Positions 25,996 through 35,702 are shown, counted from the stretch's first letter. The stretch is 64,000 nt of DNA from Acinetobacter defluvii (GCF_001704615.3 NZ_CP029397.2:868001-932000); one strand, 5' to 3'. Notes: generated from the sequence alone by a model not told the origin. Numbers and translations are program-made.

Positions 25996-27735
25996 ATGAC
26001 CACAGAAACAACATTAGATACTTTGCCTGAAGATAAAAGCACTGCAAAAAATACTTCAACTACAGTGGAAGAAGTGAAACAAGTCACTCAGCCTAAAGCA
26101 GCAGCGACAGAGAAAGCACAAGCCAAACCTATAGCAAAAACAGCTCCTAAAGCTGAGGTGAAAGTTGAAAATAAACCTGAAGCAAAGGTTGAACAAAAAA
26201 CTGCTGACAAAGCTCAAATTGCTGAAGAAAAAACAGCAAAAACGACTGAGCAACAAACAACAACATCGAAAAAAGATGAACCAGTGCGTGTATTTGATAC
26301 GATTGTTGTAGGTGCTGGGATTTCGGGTATTGCTGCGGCATATAAAATGAACCAAGCAGGTTACCACGACTATATCGTGCTTGAAAAAGCAGATCGAGTG
26401 GGTGGTACTTGGCGTGATAACAACTACCCAGGGTGTGGTTGTGATGTGCCATCAGCTTTGTACTCATTCTCCTTCTCACCAAGTCACAAATGGAGTCATT
26501 TGTTTGCAAGACAGCCTGAAATTCTAAGCTATTTAGAAGAAGTGGTTGAAAAACATGACTTAGGTGGAAAAATTGAACTTGGCATTGAACTGTTAAGCGC
26601 CAAATGGGACGACACCAAACACATTTGGAATTTAGAAACATCAAAAGGTAAATTCCAGTCTAAAACGGTGATCTTTACTACAGGTCCAATTACTGAGCCC
26701 TCTATGCCAAAAGTGAAAGGCATTGAAAGCTTTAAAGGTAAAATGTTCCACTCTGCACGTTGGGATCATGATTATGATTTAAAAGGTAAACGTATTGCTG
26801 TGATTGGTACGGGTGCATCAGCAATTCAGTTTATTCCCCAAGTGCAACCTTTAGCCAAAGAATTATTTGTATTCCAGCGTACCGCACCTTGGGTATTGCC
26901 AAAAGCAGACCGTGAGCTGGGCGATACTGCGAAAGGTATCGTGAGTCGCTTCCCTGTGATTCAAGAAACATGGCGTAATAGCGTTGCACAAATTTTAAAT
27001 GGAATTAACTTCGGATTGCGTAATCCAAAAGTTTTAAAACCAGTGAATTTTTTAAGTAAACAATTGCTTAAACTACAAGTCAAAGATGATGAATTACGTG
27101 AGATTTTGACGCCTAACTTTGATATCGGTTGCAAGCGTTTATTGTTCGCTAACAACTACTATCCTGCATTACAACAGGATAATGTTAATGTTATTCCTCA
27201 TGGCTTGGTTGAGATTGATGGAAATACCGTAATTGGTGCAAATGGTGAACGTCATGAAGTGGATGTCATCATTTGGGGAACAGGTTTTGAAGTTTCTCAT
27301 CCACCGATTGGTCAGCGTGTGACTAACTCAGAAGGTGTTTTACTGTCTGAGTTGTGGAAAGATAGCTCACCAGAAGCGTATTTAGGTACGAGTATTGAAA
27401 AAGTTCCAAATGCATTCTTGGTGTTAGGTCCAAATATTTTGGTATATGATTCTTTCATTGGTATTGCAGAAGCACAGTTAGACTATATTATCAGTGGCTT
27501 ATTGAAAATGCGTGATCAGAAGTTCACACGTATGGAAATTAAGAAAAATGTGGTGCGTTATCATAACCTGAAAGTTCAAAAAAACTTAAAAACAACAGTA
27601 TTTAATGCAGGTGGTTGTAAGTCATATTATCTAGATGAAAATGGTCGTAACTTTGCTGCATGGCCATGGTCATTGCAAGAGTTAAAAAATCAATTAAAAG
27701 AATTGAACCTTAAACATTATGATATTGCATCTTAA
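25996..27735 (+). CDS. Flavin-containing (Baeyer-Villiger-type) monooxygenase
   Basis: FAD- and NADPH-dependent monooxygenase. Residues 1 to about 98 form a Lys/Ala/Glu/Thr-rich low-complexity tail. The enzyme core begins at FDTIVVGAGISGIAAA (FAD Rossmann). The second nucleotide-binding motif is RIAVIGTGASAIQF. The Baeyer-Villiger fingerprint FxGxxxHxxxW reads FKGKMFHSARWD, near residue 245. Related Acinetobacter enzymes include AlmA-type long-chain alkane monooxygenases, so a role in ketone or long-chain hydrocarbon oxidation is possible but not shown. Third gene of the cluster, ended by a strong terminator. Confidence 0.9.
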   Translation: MTTETTLDTLPEDKSTAKNTSTTVEEVKQVTQPKAAATEKAQAKPIAKTAPKAEVKVENKPEAKVEQKTADKAQIAEEKTAKTTEQQTTTSKKDEPVRVFDTIVVGAGISGIAAAYKMNQAGYHDYIVLEKADRVGGTWRDNNYPGCGCDVPSALYSFSFSPSHKWSHLFARQPEILSYLEEVVEKHDLGGKIELGIELLSAKWDDTKHIWNLETSKGKFQSKTVIFTTGPITEPSMPKVKGIESFKGKMFHSARWDHDYDLKGKRIAVIGTGASAIQFIPQVQPLAKELFVFQRTAPWVLPKADRELGDTAKGIVSRFPVIQETWRNSVAQILNGINFGLRNPKVLKPVNFLSKQLLKLQVKDDELREILTPNFDIGCKRLLFANNYYPALQQDNVNVIPHGLVEIDGNTVIGANGERHEVDVIIWGTGFEVSHPPIGQRVTNSEGVLLSELWKDSSPEAYLGTSIEKVPNAFLVLGPNILVYDSFIGIAEAQLDYIISGLLKMRDQKFTRMEIKKNVVRYHNLKVQKNLKTTVFNAGGCKSYYLDENGRNFAAWPWSLQELKNQLKELNLKHYDIAS

Positions 27736-27750
27736 TTGATTATATTGTGG

Positions 27751-27779
27751 AAGCCCTAACACCGTTTAGGGCTTTTTTA
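27751..27779 (+). terminator. Terminator of the monooxygenase operon
   Basis: Stem AAGCCCTAA / TTTAGGGCTT with a short loop, followed by TTTTTT. It is close to the stop of the convergent DUF2306 gene and may serve both strands. Confidence 0.88.
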
Positions 27780-28427
27780 TTTTTGATGAAGCTTAAAAAT
27801 AATAATTTCTGCAATAAGTAGATTTATGCTCCAACCCAACCAAGCTTCAAGTTGGTAAATATGCAATGGGGTGAGCCAATCAAAATAGGGTTGTAATTGA
27901 TATAAAATAATCTTCCATGTCCTTAAACTTAACGCTGACAGTGCGAGCGCAAAGCTGCGAATCATCCAGTCACGATGTGCTAACCAATCCTTTTTTATGA
28001 TTTTATCCAAAGCAATAGATGTGCTCACTCCCCATAAAATACTTAAAATAATAAAGCATAATTGGGTTTGCCAACCGCCTGCCGCTGAAAAAGCCATGAT
28101 AAAACCGCTTGGCAGTGCAAAAATAAAAACGCTAAGGATATAAAGCCAGCCGCTATAACGATGGATTTTGGGGAATTTTTGTCGAATTTGACTAAAAAAT
28201 TGTGTGAAACCTGCGATTAAAACCAAACTACTGACGATCACATGAACTTGAAAAGCAAAACGCCAAGGTTGGGTAGACACAACATCTTGTTTGAGTGCTA
28301 AAAAATTGGTGTCAGGTTGCCAAGGGAAATAGTCTAGACAAATTTTAACCATGAGGACGCATAAATAAAAATAGATGCTCATGATTAAAATCAGTCTTTT
28401 TTTATTTTTGATTGTGTGCATATTCAC
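27777..28427 (-). CDS. DUF2306-type membrane protein
   Basis: A 216-aa integral membrane protein with about six hydrophobic segments. The family's histidine-rich features are visible: HVIVSSLVLIAGFTQF, PKIHRYSGWLYILSVF and LAHRDWMIRSFALALSALSLR. These His and Arg residues could bind haem or another cofactor, but function of the family is not established. It ends against the monooxygenase terminator. Confidence 0.82.
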   Translation of the reverse strand: MNMHTIKNKKRLILIMSIYFYLCVLMVKICLDYFPWQPDTNFLALKQDVVSTQPWRFAFQVHVIVSSLVLIAGFTQFFSQIRQKFPKIHRYSGWLYILSVFIFALPSGFIMAFSAAGGWQTQLCFIILSILWGVSTSIALDKIIKKDWLAHRDWMIRSFALALSALSLRTWKIILYQLQPYFDWLTPLHIYQLEAWLGWSINLLIAEIIIFKLHQK

Positions 28428-28578
28428 CAGTTTTTAATTTAAGTCTGCTGCTCTTGTGCCATTGAGTTTTAAACAGACGACTTTCATGATAAATCTTTAC
28501 GTTTTAATGGATTTAAAAATTTTAAATTTGAACTAGACTAATTTATAAAATCATAATGCTTAACGTAGAGGAATAACA

Positions 28579-29247
28579 ATGAAAAAAACATATTTTGCCT
28601 TATTGGGTTTAAATGTATTGCTGATCCAATCCAGTTTTGCTTTCGATTTACAACAATTAAAAACCTCATGGACAGGTGTTTATGATGGTCAAAAAATTGG
28701 GGTATTTATCCAATCTATTGACCGTAACCAAATCAAAGGGTATAGCATTTTAGGTAAAAATAAGCAGGATTTTTCAGGCAAGGTTCAAGTAACATCGCAA
28801 GGTTATAAAATTACTGTGGTTGAAAGTGGAGCAAAAACCAGCAGTGGTACTTTTACTTTTCAAGTCAGTCAGAATCAACCTCGACTTTTACAGTCAAGTT
28901 GGGAGTCTGCATCGGGTAAAGTCAAACCAAAATATTTCGATCTCAAACCACAACAATGTCGTTACGCAAAAAATCAAGGTTCGTTTGCTGAGGCTTCTAA
29001 TCGATTGTTGAAAGATGATGATTTACAGCTCCCACCAGACGAGCTTGACTATATGCGTAATAGTATTTATGCGCGTCATGGTTATTCATTTGCCAATAAA
29101 GAAGTTGCAAGTTTATTTAGTGATGCGGACTGGTATATGCCGTGTAGTACCAATGTTGAAAAGCAATTGACTCAGATAGAAAAGACCAACATCCAACGTA
29201 TTCAAAAAGTGCGTCCTTATATGGCAAAAATGGAATGGGCACGCTGA
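28579..29247 (+). CDS. Exported YARHG-domain protein
   Basis: A 222-aa protein with a cleavable signal peptide (residues 1-21, cut near SFA-FD). A C-terminal YARHG domain is clear: LDYMRNSIYARHGYSFANKEVASLF, followed by the WYMPCST end of the domain. The N-terminal part looks beta-rich. YARHG domains are extracellular modules of unknown ligand. A GAGGAATA sequence precedes the ATG. It stands alone; function unknown. Confidence 0.85.
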   Translation: MKKTYFALLGLNVLLIQSSFAFDLQQLKTSWTGVYDGQKIGVFIQSIDRNQIKGYSILGKNKQDFSGKVQVTSQGYKITVVESGAKTSSGTFTFQVSQNQPRLLQSSWESASGKVKPKYFDLKPQQCRYAKNQGSFAEASNRLLKDDDLQLPPDELDYMRNSIYARHGYSFANKEVASLFSDADWYMPCSTNVEKQLTQIEKTNIQRIQKVRPYMAKMEWAR

Positions 29248-29546
29248 TCTATTTTCAAAAGTAAATTTGTATAAAAAGGATAATTAACTCCGATTTACTC
29301 AGCGCTTAGATGATGTTGAACATACCAGCAGCTTTAAAATTTATAATGTGCAATTTGGTCTATTTTAATGGTTGCAAAGCTTATATTGTTGTAACTGCTG
29401 CGTCTTTATGTGATTCAAGCGCTAAGTGAAGTTTAGAAGAAGCTTATAAAGTAAGGTATGAGATTGAAAGCACATTAAAAGTTATACTACAAGCAAATTA
29501 TATTATAACTACCATTAGCACAATCAATGCATGTAAGGGGGCAAAA
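29248..29546. other. Intergenic region with no clear gene
   Basis: About 300 bp between the YARHG gene and the small frame before the gltA terminator. A 40-codon frame from about 29312 lacks a ribosome binding site and was not called. Confidence 0.35.
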
Positions 29547-29627
29547 GTGACAGTAAAAGAAGATAAATTATCTTTTAAGATCCAAGAAGCAAGCAATAAA
29601 AAACCACCTAAAAGGTGGTTTTTTTAA
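29547..29627 (+). CDS. Candidate 26-codon ORF ending in a terminator
   Basis: GTG at 29547 is preceded by a strong AAGGGGG six bases upstream. The frame gives VTVKEDKLSFKIQEAS and continues to KPPKRWFF before TAA at 29625-29627. The terminator stem CCACCT/AGGTGG is inside the coding frame, encoding PPKRW. The peptide is basic at its C-terminus. It might be a genuine small protein or a chance frame with a good ribosome binding site. It points towards gltA, on the opposite strand. Confidence 0.3.
   Translation: MTVKEDKLSFKIQEASNKKPPKRWFF
29598..29625. terminator. Terminator of gltA, probably bidirectional
   Basis: Stem AAAACCACCT / AGGTGGTTTT with T- and A-runs on either side, 16 bp from the gltA stop. 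It could act on both strands. Confidence 0.88.
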
Positions 29628-29640
29628 AACATAAAACGAA

Positions 29641-30915
29641 TTAACGTTTAATGTCACGTTGTACTTCGCCAGTATAAAGCTGACGAGGACGACCGATTTT
29701 GTAAGGTGCGCTGTGCATTTCTAACCAGTGGCTGATCCAACCTACAGTACGAGCAAGAGCAAAGATTACAGTAAACATTTCTGTTGGGATACCAATCGCT
29801 TTAAGGATGATACCTGAGTAGAAGTCTACGTTAGGATATAAATTACGTTTGATGAAGTATTCGTCAGAAAGTGCGATACGTTCAAGTTCCATTGCAAGTG
29901 CAAGTTGTGGATCATTGATACCAAGTGCGCTAAGTACTTCATCACATGTTTCTTTCATTACTTTCGCACGTGGGTCGAAGTTTTTGTAAACTCGGTGACC
30001 GAAGCCCATAAGTTTAACTTCTTTAGTTTTCACTTTTTCCATGAAGTCAGCAACGTTTTCTACCGAGCCGATTTCATCAAGCATCTTAAGAACAGCTTCG
30101 TTCGCACCACCATGCGCTGGACCCCAAAGAGCAGAGATACCCGCAGCGATACATGCGTAAGGATTTGCACCAGTAGAACCCGCTAAACGTACAGTAGATG
30201 TAGACGCATTTTGCTCATGGTCAGCATGAAGCGTGAAAATACGATCCATTGCTTTTGCAAGGATAGGATTTACTTTATAGTCTTTGTCAGCAGGTGTAGC
30301 AAACATCATGTACAAGAAGTTTTCAGCGTAACTTAAGTCGTTACGTGGATACATGAATGGTTGACCTACTGTATATTTGTAGCTCCACGCAGCCAAAGTA
30401 GGCACTTTAGCAATCAAGCGAATCGCTGTGATTTCACGGTGGTTAACATCTTCAATATCAAGATTGTTGTGGTAGAAAGCAGACAGTGCGCCCACAACAC
30501 CAACCATGATTGCCATAGGATGTGCATCACGACGGAAGCCATTGAAGAAACGGCTTACTTGATCATGCACCATTGTGTGGCTAAGAACTTTAGTTTCAAA
30601 TTCTGCTTTTTGTTCAGCAGTTGGAAGCTCGCCATTTAAGAGCAAGTAGCAAGTTTCTAAGTAGTCTGCTTGAGTCGCTAATTGATCAATAGGGTAACCA
30701 CGGTGTAAAAGCACACCTTTGTTACCATCGATAAATGTAATTTTAGACTCGCAAGCAGCAGTAGCCATAAAACCAGGATCAAAAGTAAAGTGACCTGCGG
30801 CCAATACATCTTTAACGTCGATTACATCTGGGCCCAATGTACCACTGTAAATTGGTAATTCAATTTCTTTGCCATCAAGTTGTAAAACGGCTTTTTTGCC
30901 AGTTGCTGCAGACAT
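29641..30915 (-). CDS. gltA: Citrate synthase
   Basis: Condenses acetyl-CoA and oxaloacetate, the entry step of the TCA cycle. At 424 aa with an N-terminal beta-region ([19 protein letters not shown]), it is the hexameric, NADH-sensitive gram-negative type. Active-site segments are visible: [31 protein letters not shown] and [15 protein letters not shown]. It is divergent from sdhCDAB across about 1 kb of non-coding DNA. It heads the TCA-cycle gene block of this window. Confidence 0.98.
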   Translation of the reverse strand: MSAATGKKAVLQLDGKEIELPIYSGTLGPDVIDVKDVLAAGHFTFDPGFMATAACESKITFIDGNKGVLLHRGYPIDQLATQADYLETCYLLLNGELPTAEQKAEFETKVLSHTMVHDQVSRFFNGFRRDAHPMAIMVGVVGALSAFYHNNLDIEDVNHREITAIRLIAKVPTLAAWSYKYTVGQPFMYPRNDLSYAENFLYMMFATPADKDYKVNPILAKAMDRIFTLHADHEQNASTSTVRLAGSTGANPYACIAAGISALWGPAHGGANEAVLKMLDEIGSVENVADFMEKVKTKEVKLMGFGHRVYKNFDPRAKVMKETCDEVLSALGINDPQLALAMELERIALSDEYFIKRNLYPNVDFYSGIILKAIGIPTEMFTVIFALARTVGWISHWLEMHSAPYKIGRPRQLYTGEVQRDIKR

Positions 30916-31840
30916 TCAATTGATCTCCTGTCCTGGTGAATGTTTTATCTAACTTGCGTTTGTTTATTAATTACCAAACAAGTTAGACCGATCAAAATTG
31001 CTATTAGCTTAGTGAGTACTGAAATTTTGTCAATTATACTTATGGATAAAAAGTGACGTTAGCACAGTAGCTTAGTCATACAATCTCATTCAAAGAATTT
31101 TAAATAAACTTGCAGTATCGGCTCAGTATAATAAGGCAAATTCTAGATTTGGTGCATAAAAATAATTATTTCTGCTAGACAAAAACACACTTTGAAGTAC
31201 AGATTTGTTGAATTTTTAAATAACGAGATAAATCTTGGAAAAATTTAAAATTATCTAATTCCCATAACTTACAAATACAAAAAAATAGGGATGATTGAAA
31301 AATAATCATAAAAATGGCTGAAATAATTTTTTTCATTTTAGTTGTTAATTGAGCAAAAAATGGTTTAAAAAAACTTTTAAATGATTAAAAAATAAACTTT
31401 AGTGTAAATAATAACCTAAGATTTGATTTTAAAATGAACAAATATTTGCGCTTAAATATTTTGCTACTATTTATTTACAAACTAAGTCATTATTTCTACA
31501 CATAAACTGTGAAGTCAAATTACATATAGCTTATAGATGGTATTTACTATCGAAATAGTCATTAAAATTTCATCTATTCATGCCAATATAGATCAGCATA
31601 ATAACTAGACTGATCTGATCGGATTTTTTAATAAAAAATAGTTTAAATAGATGTTGTGCTTTAGTCTAAATTTTAAATGACTTAAATTCTGCAACAGATG
31701 TGAGTGTGAATACATATTTAATTATTAAAAAATAATAAGATAAGCAGTTTTAAAAGTTTTATAAATAGAATAATAGTATTATTTTTTTTGTAAATGATTC
31801 TTATTTATAGATGTTTTCCTAAAAAAGCCAAACGGCATCG
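30916..31840. other. Long AT-rich gap between gltA and sdhC
   Basis: Over 900 bp of very AT-rich sequence with no convincing open frame on either strand. It must hold the gltA promoter region. I see no tRNA or repeat. The length is unusual for this otherwise tightly packed locus and leaves room for a small RNA or a large regulatory region. Confidence 0.4.
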
Positions 31841-31841
31841 T

Positions 31842-31870
31842 TTGTATTTTAACAGTTCACGATTTATAAT
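31842..31870 (+). promoter_or_regulatory. Putative promoter of sdhCDAB
   Basis: A perfect -10 box TATAAT (31865-31870) lies 17 bp after a weak -35 TTGTAT (31842-31847). It is about 100 bp upstream of sdhC, leaving a structured leader. Confidence 0.45.
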
Positions 31871-31888
31871 TCGGTGTCGTTTATAAGT

Positions 31889-31959
31889 TTAGGCAATTTG
31901 CTTGCCTAACAATGCCAGCTTTCCTTCGAATTAATTCCAACAAACTCCGGATGGAGTTT
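31889..31959 (+). promoter_or_regulatory. Two hairpins in the sdhC leader
   Basis: The first hairpin is TTAGGCAA / TTGCCTAA with a five-base loop (31889-31909). The second is AAACTCC / GGAGTTT with loop GGAT (31942-31959), running into TTTTAC just before sdhC. The second is terminator-like and also overlaps the GGAG closest to the start codon, so it could attenuate transcription or mask translation. Confidence 0.5.
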
Positions 31960-31970
31960 TTACTTACAGG

Positions 31971-32369
31971 ATGCCCGCTGTGAAAAGCAACAGACCTGTC
32001 AATTTGTCCATGGGTCAAGTTTTAGACGTAAACTTAAAATCCCCTGTGGCTATTGCATCAATTTTACACCGTCTTTCAGGTGTCATCGTATTTTTACTCG
32101 TACCGGTACTTTTGTGGCTTTTAGACAAATCATTGTCTTCGCCTGAAGGTTTTGCTCAAGTTCAAGCAATCTTTGGCGGCTTCGTTGTACGTTTCATCGT
32201 ATGGGTGTTTGTAGCAGGCTTATTATTCCATTTTATTATGGGTATTAAGCATTTACTTGCTGACCTCGGCTTTGCTGAAGAACTTCAAAGTGGTCGTGTT
32301 GCAGCTACAATTGCATTAATTTTGGCTGCGATTTCAATCATCGCATCATTTGTATGGATTGTTCTCTAA
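31971..32369 (+). CDS. sdhC: Succinate dehydrogenase cytochrome b556 subunit
   Basis: Membrane anchor subunit that binds haem b and quinone together with SdhD. Start MPAVKSNRPVNLSMGQ; the family motif SPVAIASILHRLSGVIVF marks the first membrane helix with the quinone-site region. Three membrane helices are predicted in 132 aa, with HFIMGIKHLLADLGF carrying the haem-ligand His. First gene of sdhCDAB; its stop overlaps the sdhD start. Confidence 0.95.
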   Translation: MPAVKSNRPVNLSMGQVLDVNLKSPVAIASILHRLSGVIVFLLVPVLLWLLDKSLSSPEGFAQVQAIFGGFVVRFIVWVFVAGLLFHFIMGIKHLLADLGFAEELQSGRVAATIALILAAISIIASFVWIVL

Positions 32370-32734
32370 TGAAAAGTGCTACAGGTTTAACGGGTTCAGG
32401 TTCTCGTGATTGGTATATCCAACGTGTGAGCGCTGTTGTTCTTGCTGTTTATACTGTTGTCGTATTAGGTTGGATTCTGTGCAATGGCGGATTTAACTAC
32501 GAGCAATGGTTTGGCTTTATGATGACACTTCCAATGAAGATTTTATCTTTATTGGCAGTCTTATCTCTTGTTGCGCATGCTTGGATTGGTATGTGGCAAG
32601 TATTCACTGACTATGTGACTACTCGTCAAATGGGTCCTTCAGCTTCAGGTTTACGCATCGTATTAACATCAGCAGTGATTATTGCTGTTATTGCGTATGC
32701 AATCTGGGCAATCCAGATTTTTTGGGCGAATTGA
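32369..32734 (+). CDS. sdhD: Succinate dehydrogenase membrane anchor subunit
   Basis: Second membrane anchor of complex II, 121 aa from the ATG at 32369, which overlaps the sdhC stop as TAATG (translational coupling). An earlier in-frame ATG at 32354 would lie inside sdhC and is less likely. Three membrane helices and the conserved GSRDWYIQRVSAVVLAVY and LVAHAWIGMWQVFTDYV segments are present; the latter holds the haem-side His. Confidence 0.95.
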   Translation: MKSATGLTGSGSRDWYIQRVSAVVLAVYTVVVLGWILCNGGFNYEQWFGFMMTLPMKILSLLAVLSLVAHAWIGMWQVFTDYVTTRQMGPSASGLRIVLTSAVIIAVIAYAIWAIQIFWAN

Positions 32735-32746
32735 TAGGAAGATGTC

Positions 32747-34645
32747 ATGGGCGCTTTAACCCCTAAAGAAGATTATTCAAATATTCCAAGCCAGTTCTTC
32801 GATGCAGTCATCGTTGGTGGTGGTGGTTCTGGTATGCGTGCTTCATATCAACTTGCTCAAGCAGGGTTGAAAGTTGCAGTATTAACCAAAGTTTTCCCAA
32901 CGCGTTCTCATACAGTTGCGGCGCAAGGTGGTATCGGTGCATCTCTTGGTAATATGCAAGACGATAACTGGCACTATCATTTTTATGACACGGTAAAAGG
33001 TTCTGACTGGTTAGGTGACCAAGATGCAATCGAGTTTATGTGTCGTGAAGCACCTAAAGTTGTTTATGAATTAGAACACTTAGGTATGCCATTTGACCGT
33101 AACGCAGACGGTACAATTTACCAACGTCCATTTGGTGGTCACTCTGCAAACTACGGTGAAAAACCAGTTCCACGTGCATGTGCTGCTGCCGACCGTACTG
33201 GTCACGCTCTATTGCATACGCTTTATCAAAGCAACGTGAAAATGGGTACTCAATTCTTTGTTGAATGGATTGCATTAGACTTAATCCGTAACGAAGAGGG
33301 TGATGTATTGGGTGTGACTGCGATTGACCAAGAAACAGGTAAAATTGCGGTATTCCAAGCAAAAGCAACTTTATTTGCTACAGGTGGTGCAGGTCGTGTT
33401 TACCGTGCATCTACAAACGCATATATCAACACTGGTGATGGTCTTGGTATGGCTGCACGTGCAGGTATTCCATTACAAGATATGGAATTCTGGCAATTCC
33501 ACCCTACAGGTGTTGCAGGCGCAGGCGTATTGTTGACTGAAGGTTGTCGTGGTGAAGGTGCGATCCTTCGTAATAAAGACGGCGAACCATTCATGGAGCG
33601 TTATGCACCGACTTTGAAAGACTTGGCACCGCGTGACTTCGTATCACGTTCGATGGACCAAGAAATCAAAGAAGGTCGTGGTTGTGGTCCTAAAGGCGAT
33701 TATATCCTACTTGATATGACGCACTTGGGTGCTGATACGATCATGAAACGTTTACCCTCTGTATTTGAGATTGGTAAAAAATTCGCAAACGTGGATATCA
33801 CCAAAGAGCCGATTCCTGTAGTACCAACAATCCATTATCAAATGGGTGGTATTCCAACAAATATTCATGGTCAGGTTGTTATTCCTGAATATTCTAAAAA
33901 TGAAGCTGGTTTCCATGCAGGTTATGACAGCACAACTAAAGAATATGCTACAAATGGCACCATGGACTACACAGTTCCTGTAAAAGGTTTCTATGCGATT
34001 GGTGAGTGTTCTTGCGTATCTGTACATGGTGCAAACCGCTTAGGGACTAACTCATTGCTTGACTTGGTGGTGTTTGGTAAAGCGGCTGGTGAACATATCA
34101 TTGATTATGTGACTAAACATCATGGTGATGATTATCAACCACTTCCAAATAATGTGCTTGAAAATACATTAAAACGTATTCGTCATTTAGATGACTCTAC
34201 TTCTGGTGAAAATGCCCAAGAAGTTGCAGATGCGATTCGTGATATTGTGCAAGATCACGCAGGTGTATTCCGTACGCAAGCTTTGCTTGACGAAGGGGTA
34301 AAACAAATCCTTGCGATTGAACCGCGTGTACGCAATATTCATCTAAAAGACAAATCGAAAGTATTTAATACAGCACGTATTGAAGCGCTTGAAGTTGAAA
34401 ACTTATACGAAGTGGCAAAAGCAACCTTGATTTCTGCTGCTGCACGTAAAGAATGTCGTGGTGCGCATACGGTTGTAGATTACGAGTTACCACCTGATCA
34501 CCCAACTTATTCATATGGTCGTCGTGATGATGAGTGGATGAAACATACTTTATGGTATTCAAGTGATAACCATCTTGAGTACAAACCAGTACGTTACAGT
34601 CCGTTGTCTGTAGAAGCAATTGAACCTAAACCACGTACATTCTAA
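32747..34645 (+). CDS. sdhA: Succinate dehydrogenase flavoprotein subunit
   Basis: Catalytic subunit oxidising succinate to fumarate. The FAD motif AVIVGGGGSGMRAS is followed by TRSHTVAAQGGIGASLG with the His that carries covalent FAD (about residue 54). Further sites are HPTGVAGAGVLLTEGCRGEG and the C-terminal REARKECRGAHTVVDY-type segment (here SAAARKECRGAHTV). Length 632 aa; 12 bp after sdhD. Confidence 0.98.
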   Translation: MGALTPKEDYSNIPSQFFDAVIVGGGGSGMRASYQLAQAGLKVAVLTKVFPTRSHTVAAQGGIGASLGNMQDDNWHYHFYDTVKGSDWLGDQDAIEFMCREAPKVVYELEHLGMPFDRNADGTIYQRPFGGHSANYGEKPVPRACAAADRTGHALLHTLYQSNVKMGTQFFVEWIALDLIRNEEGDVLGVTAIDQETGKIAVFQAKATLFATGGAGRVYRASTNAYINTGDGLGMAARAGIPLQDMEFWQFHPTGVAGAGVLLTEGCRGEGAILRNKDGEPFMERYAPTLKDLAPRDFVSRSMDQEIKEGRGCGPKGDYILLDMTHLGADTIMKRLPSVFEIGKKFANVDITKEPIPVVPTIHYQMGGIPTNIHGQVVIPEYSKNEAGFHAGYDSTTKEYATNGTMDYTVPVKGFYAIGECSCVSVHGANRLGTNSLLDLVVFGKAAGEHIIDYVTKHHGDDYQPLPNNVLENTLKRIRHLDDSTSGENAQEVADAIRDIVQDHAGVFRTQALLDEGVKQILAIEPRVRNIHLKDKSKVFNTARIEALEVENLYEVAKATLISAAARKECRGAHTVVDYELPPDHPTYSYGRRDDEWMKHTLWYSSDNHLEYKPVRYSPLSVEAIEPKPRTF

Positions 34646-34659
34646 TCGGGAGAAATAAG

Positions 34660-35370
34660 ATGAGTAGAGGTACTCGTACGTTCGAAATCTACCGCTATGA
34701 TCCTGATAAGGATAAAGCGCCGTACATGCAAACTTTTAAACTTGAGTTGACTGATAAGCACCGTATGTTGCTTGATGCGCTGCTCGCTTTAAAAGTGCAA
34801 GATGAGTCATTAACATTCCGCCGTTCTTGCCGTGAAGGTATTTGTGGTTCGGATGGTGTGAACATCAATGGTAAAAATGGTCTAGCATGTTTATGGAACT
34901 TAAACGATTTACCAGAAAAAATCGTGATTCGTCCATTACCAGGTTTACCAGTGGTTAAAGATTTAGTTGTGGATATGAATCAGTTCTACGATCAGTATGA
35001 TAAAATTCAACCCTTCCTAATTAATAATCAACCTGCACCGCCTAAAGAGCGTTTACAGTCTCCAGAAGAGCGTGAACACTTAAATGGTTTGTATGAATGT
35101 ATTCTTTGTGCATGTTGTTCAACATCATGCCCATCATTCTGGTGGAATCCTGATAAATTCTTAGGTCCTTCAGCATTGTTGAATGCATATCGTTTTATTA
35201 TTGACTCGCGTGATACAGCGACTCAAGATCGTTTATCCCGTCTTGATGACCCGTTCTCATTGTTCCGTTGTAAAGGAATTATGAACTGCGTGTCAGTATG
35301 TCCTAAAGGTCTGAACCCAACCAAAGCAATCGGTCATATCCGTAGCATGTTGCTCGACCAAGCAGGTTAA
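34660..35370 (+). CDS. sdhB: Succinate dehydrogenase iron-sulfur subunit
   Basis: Electron-transfer subunit of complex II, 236 aa. The [2Fe-2S] motif CREGICGSDGVNINGKNGLAC, the [4Fe-4S] motif CILCACCSTSCP and the [3Fe-4S] motif CKGIMNCVSVCPKGLNP are all intact. A GGGAGAA ribosome binding site precedes the ATG. Last gene of the sdh operon, followed by a strong terminator. Confidence 0.98.
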   Translation: MSRGTRTFEIYRYDPDKDKAPYMQTFKLELTDKHRMLLDALLALKVQDESLTFRRSCREGICGSDGVNINGKNGLACLWNLNDLPEKIVIRPLPGLPVVKDLVVDMNQFYDQYDKIQPFLINNQPAPPKERLQSPEEREHLNGLYECILCACCSTSCPSFWWNPDKFLGPSALLNAYRFIIDSRDTATQDRLSRLDDPFSLFRCKGIMNCVSVCPKGLNPTKAIGHIRSMLLDQAG

Positions 35371-35385
35371 TGCCCTAAAAATCAA

Positions 35386-35422
35386 AGAGCGCACCTTAAA
35401 TTTAAGGTGCGCTCTTTTTTTA
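35386..35422 (+). terminator. Terminator of sdhCDAB
   Basis: Long stem AGAGCGCACCTTAAA / TTTAAGGTGCGCTCT followed by TTTTTTT. It separates sdhCDAB from sucAB, so sucA needs its own promoter. Confidence 0.93.
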
Positions 35423-35702
35423 TATACTTTTTGTATAGCTTGTATGTGCGTGAAATAGTATTTTTCTATAATGGGTTGAATTTTTATATAAACAACTCCA
35501 TATAGTATTCGATTATAATAGTTATGTATTTAGCTATTTTATAGATGGTATGTGTCAAAAAAATCAATTGAAGCTTAAGTTCATGTTAGGATTTAACAAA
35601 TTGCTGTAAGCAGAAAAAATGCAGTGCTTATGTACATTTTTTAACATAAGTGAGGTGTGCTTAAGTTTATAACTTAAGTAAGTGCTTGCGAAATGAGCCG
35701 CT

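Noticed and set aside
29312..29431. Forty-codon plus-strand frame after the YARHG gene
   Set aside because: No ribosome binding site, no terminator and no familiar sequence.
32354..32368. Earlier sdhD start at 32354
   Set aside because: It lies inside sdhC; the TAATG overlap at 32369 gives a better coupled start.
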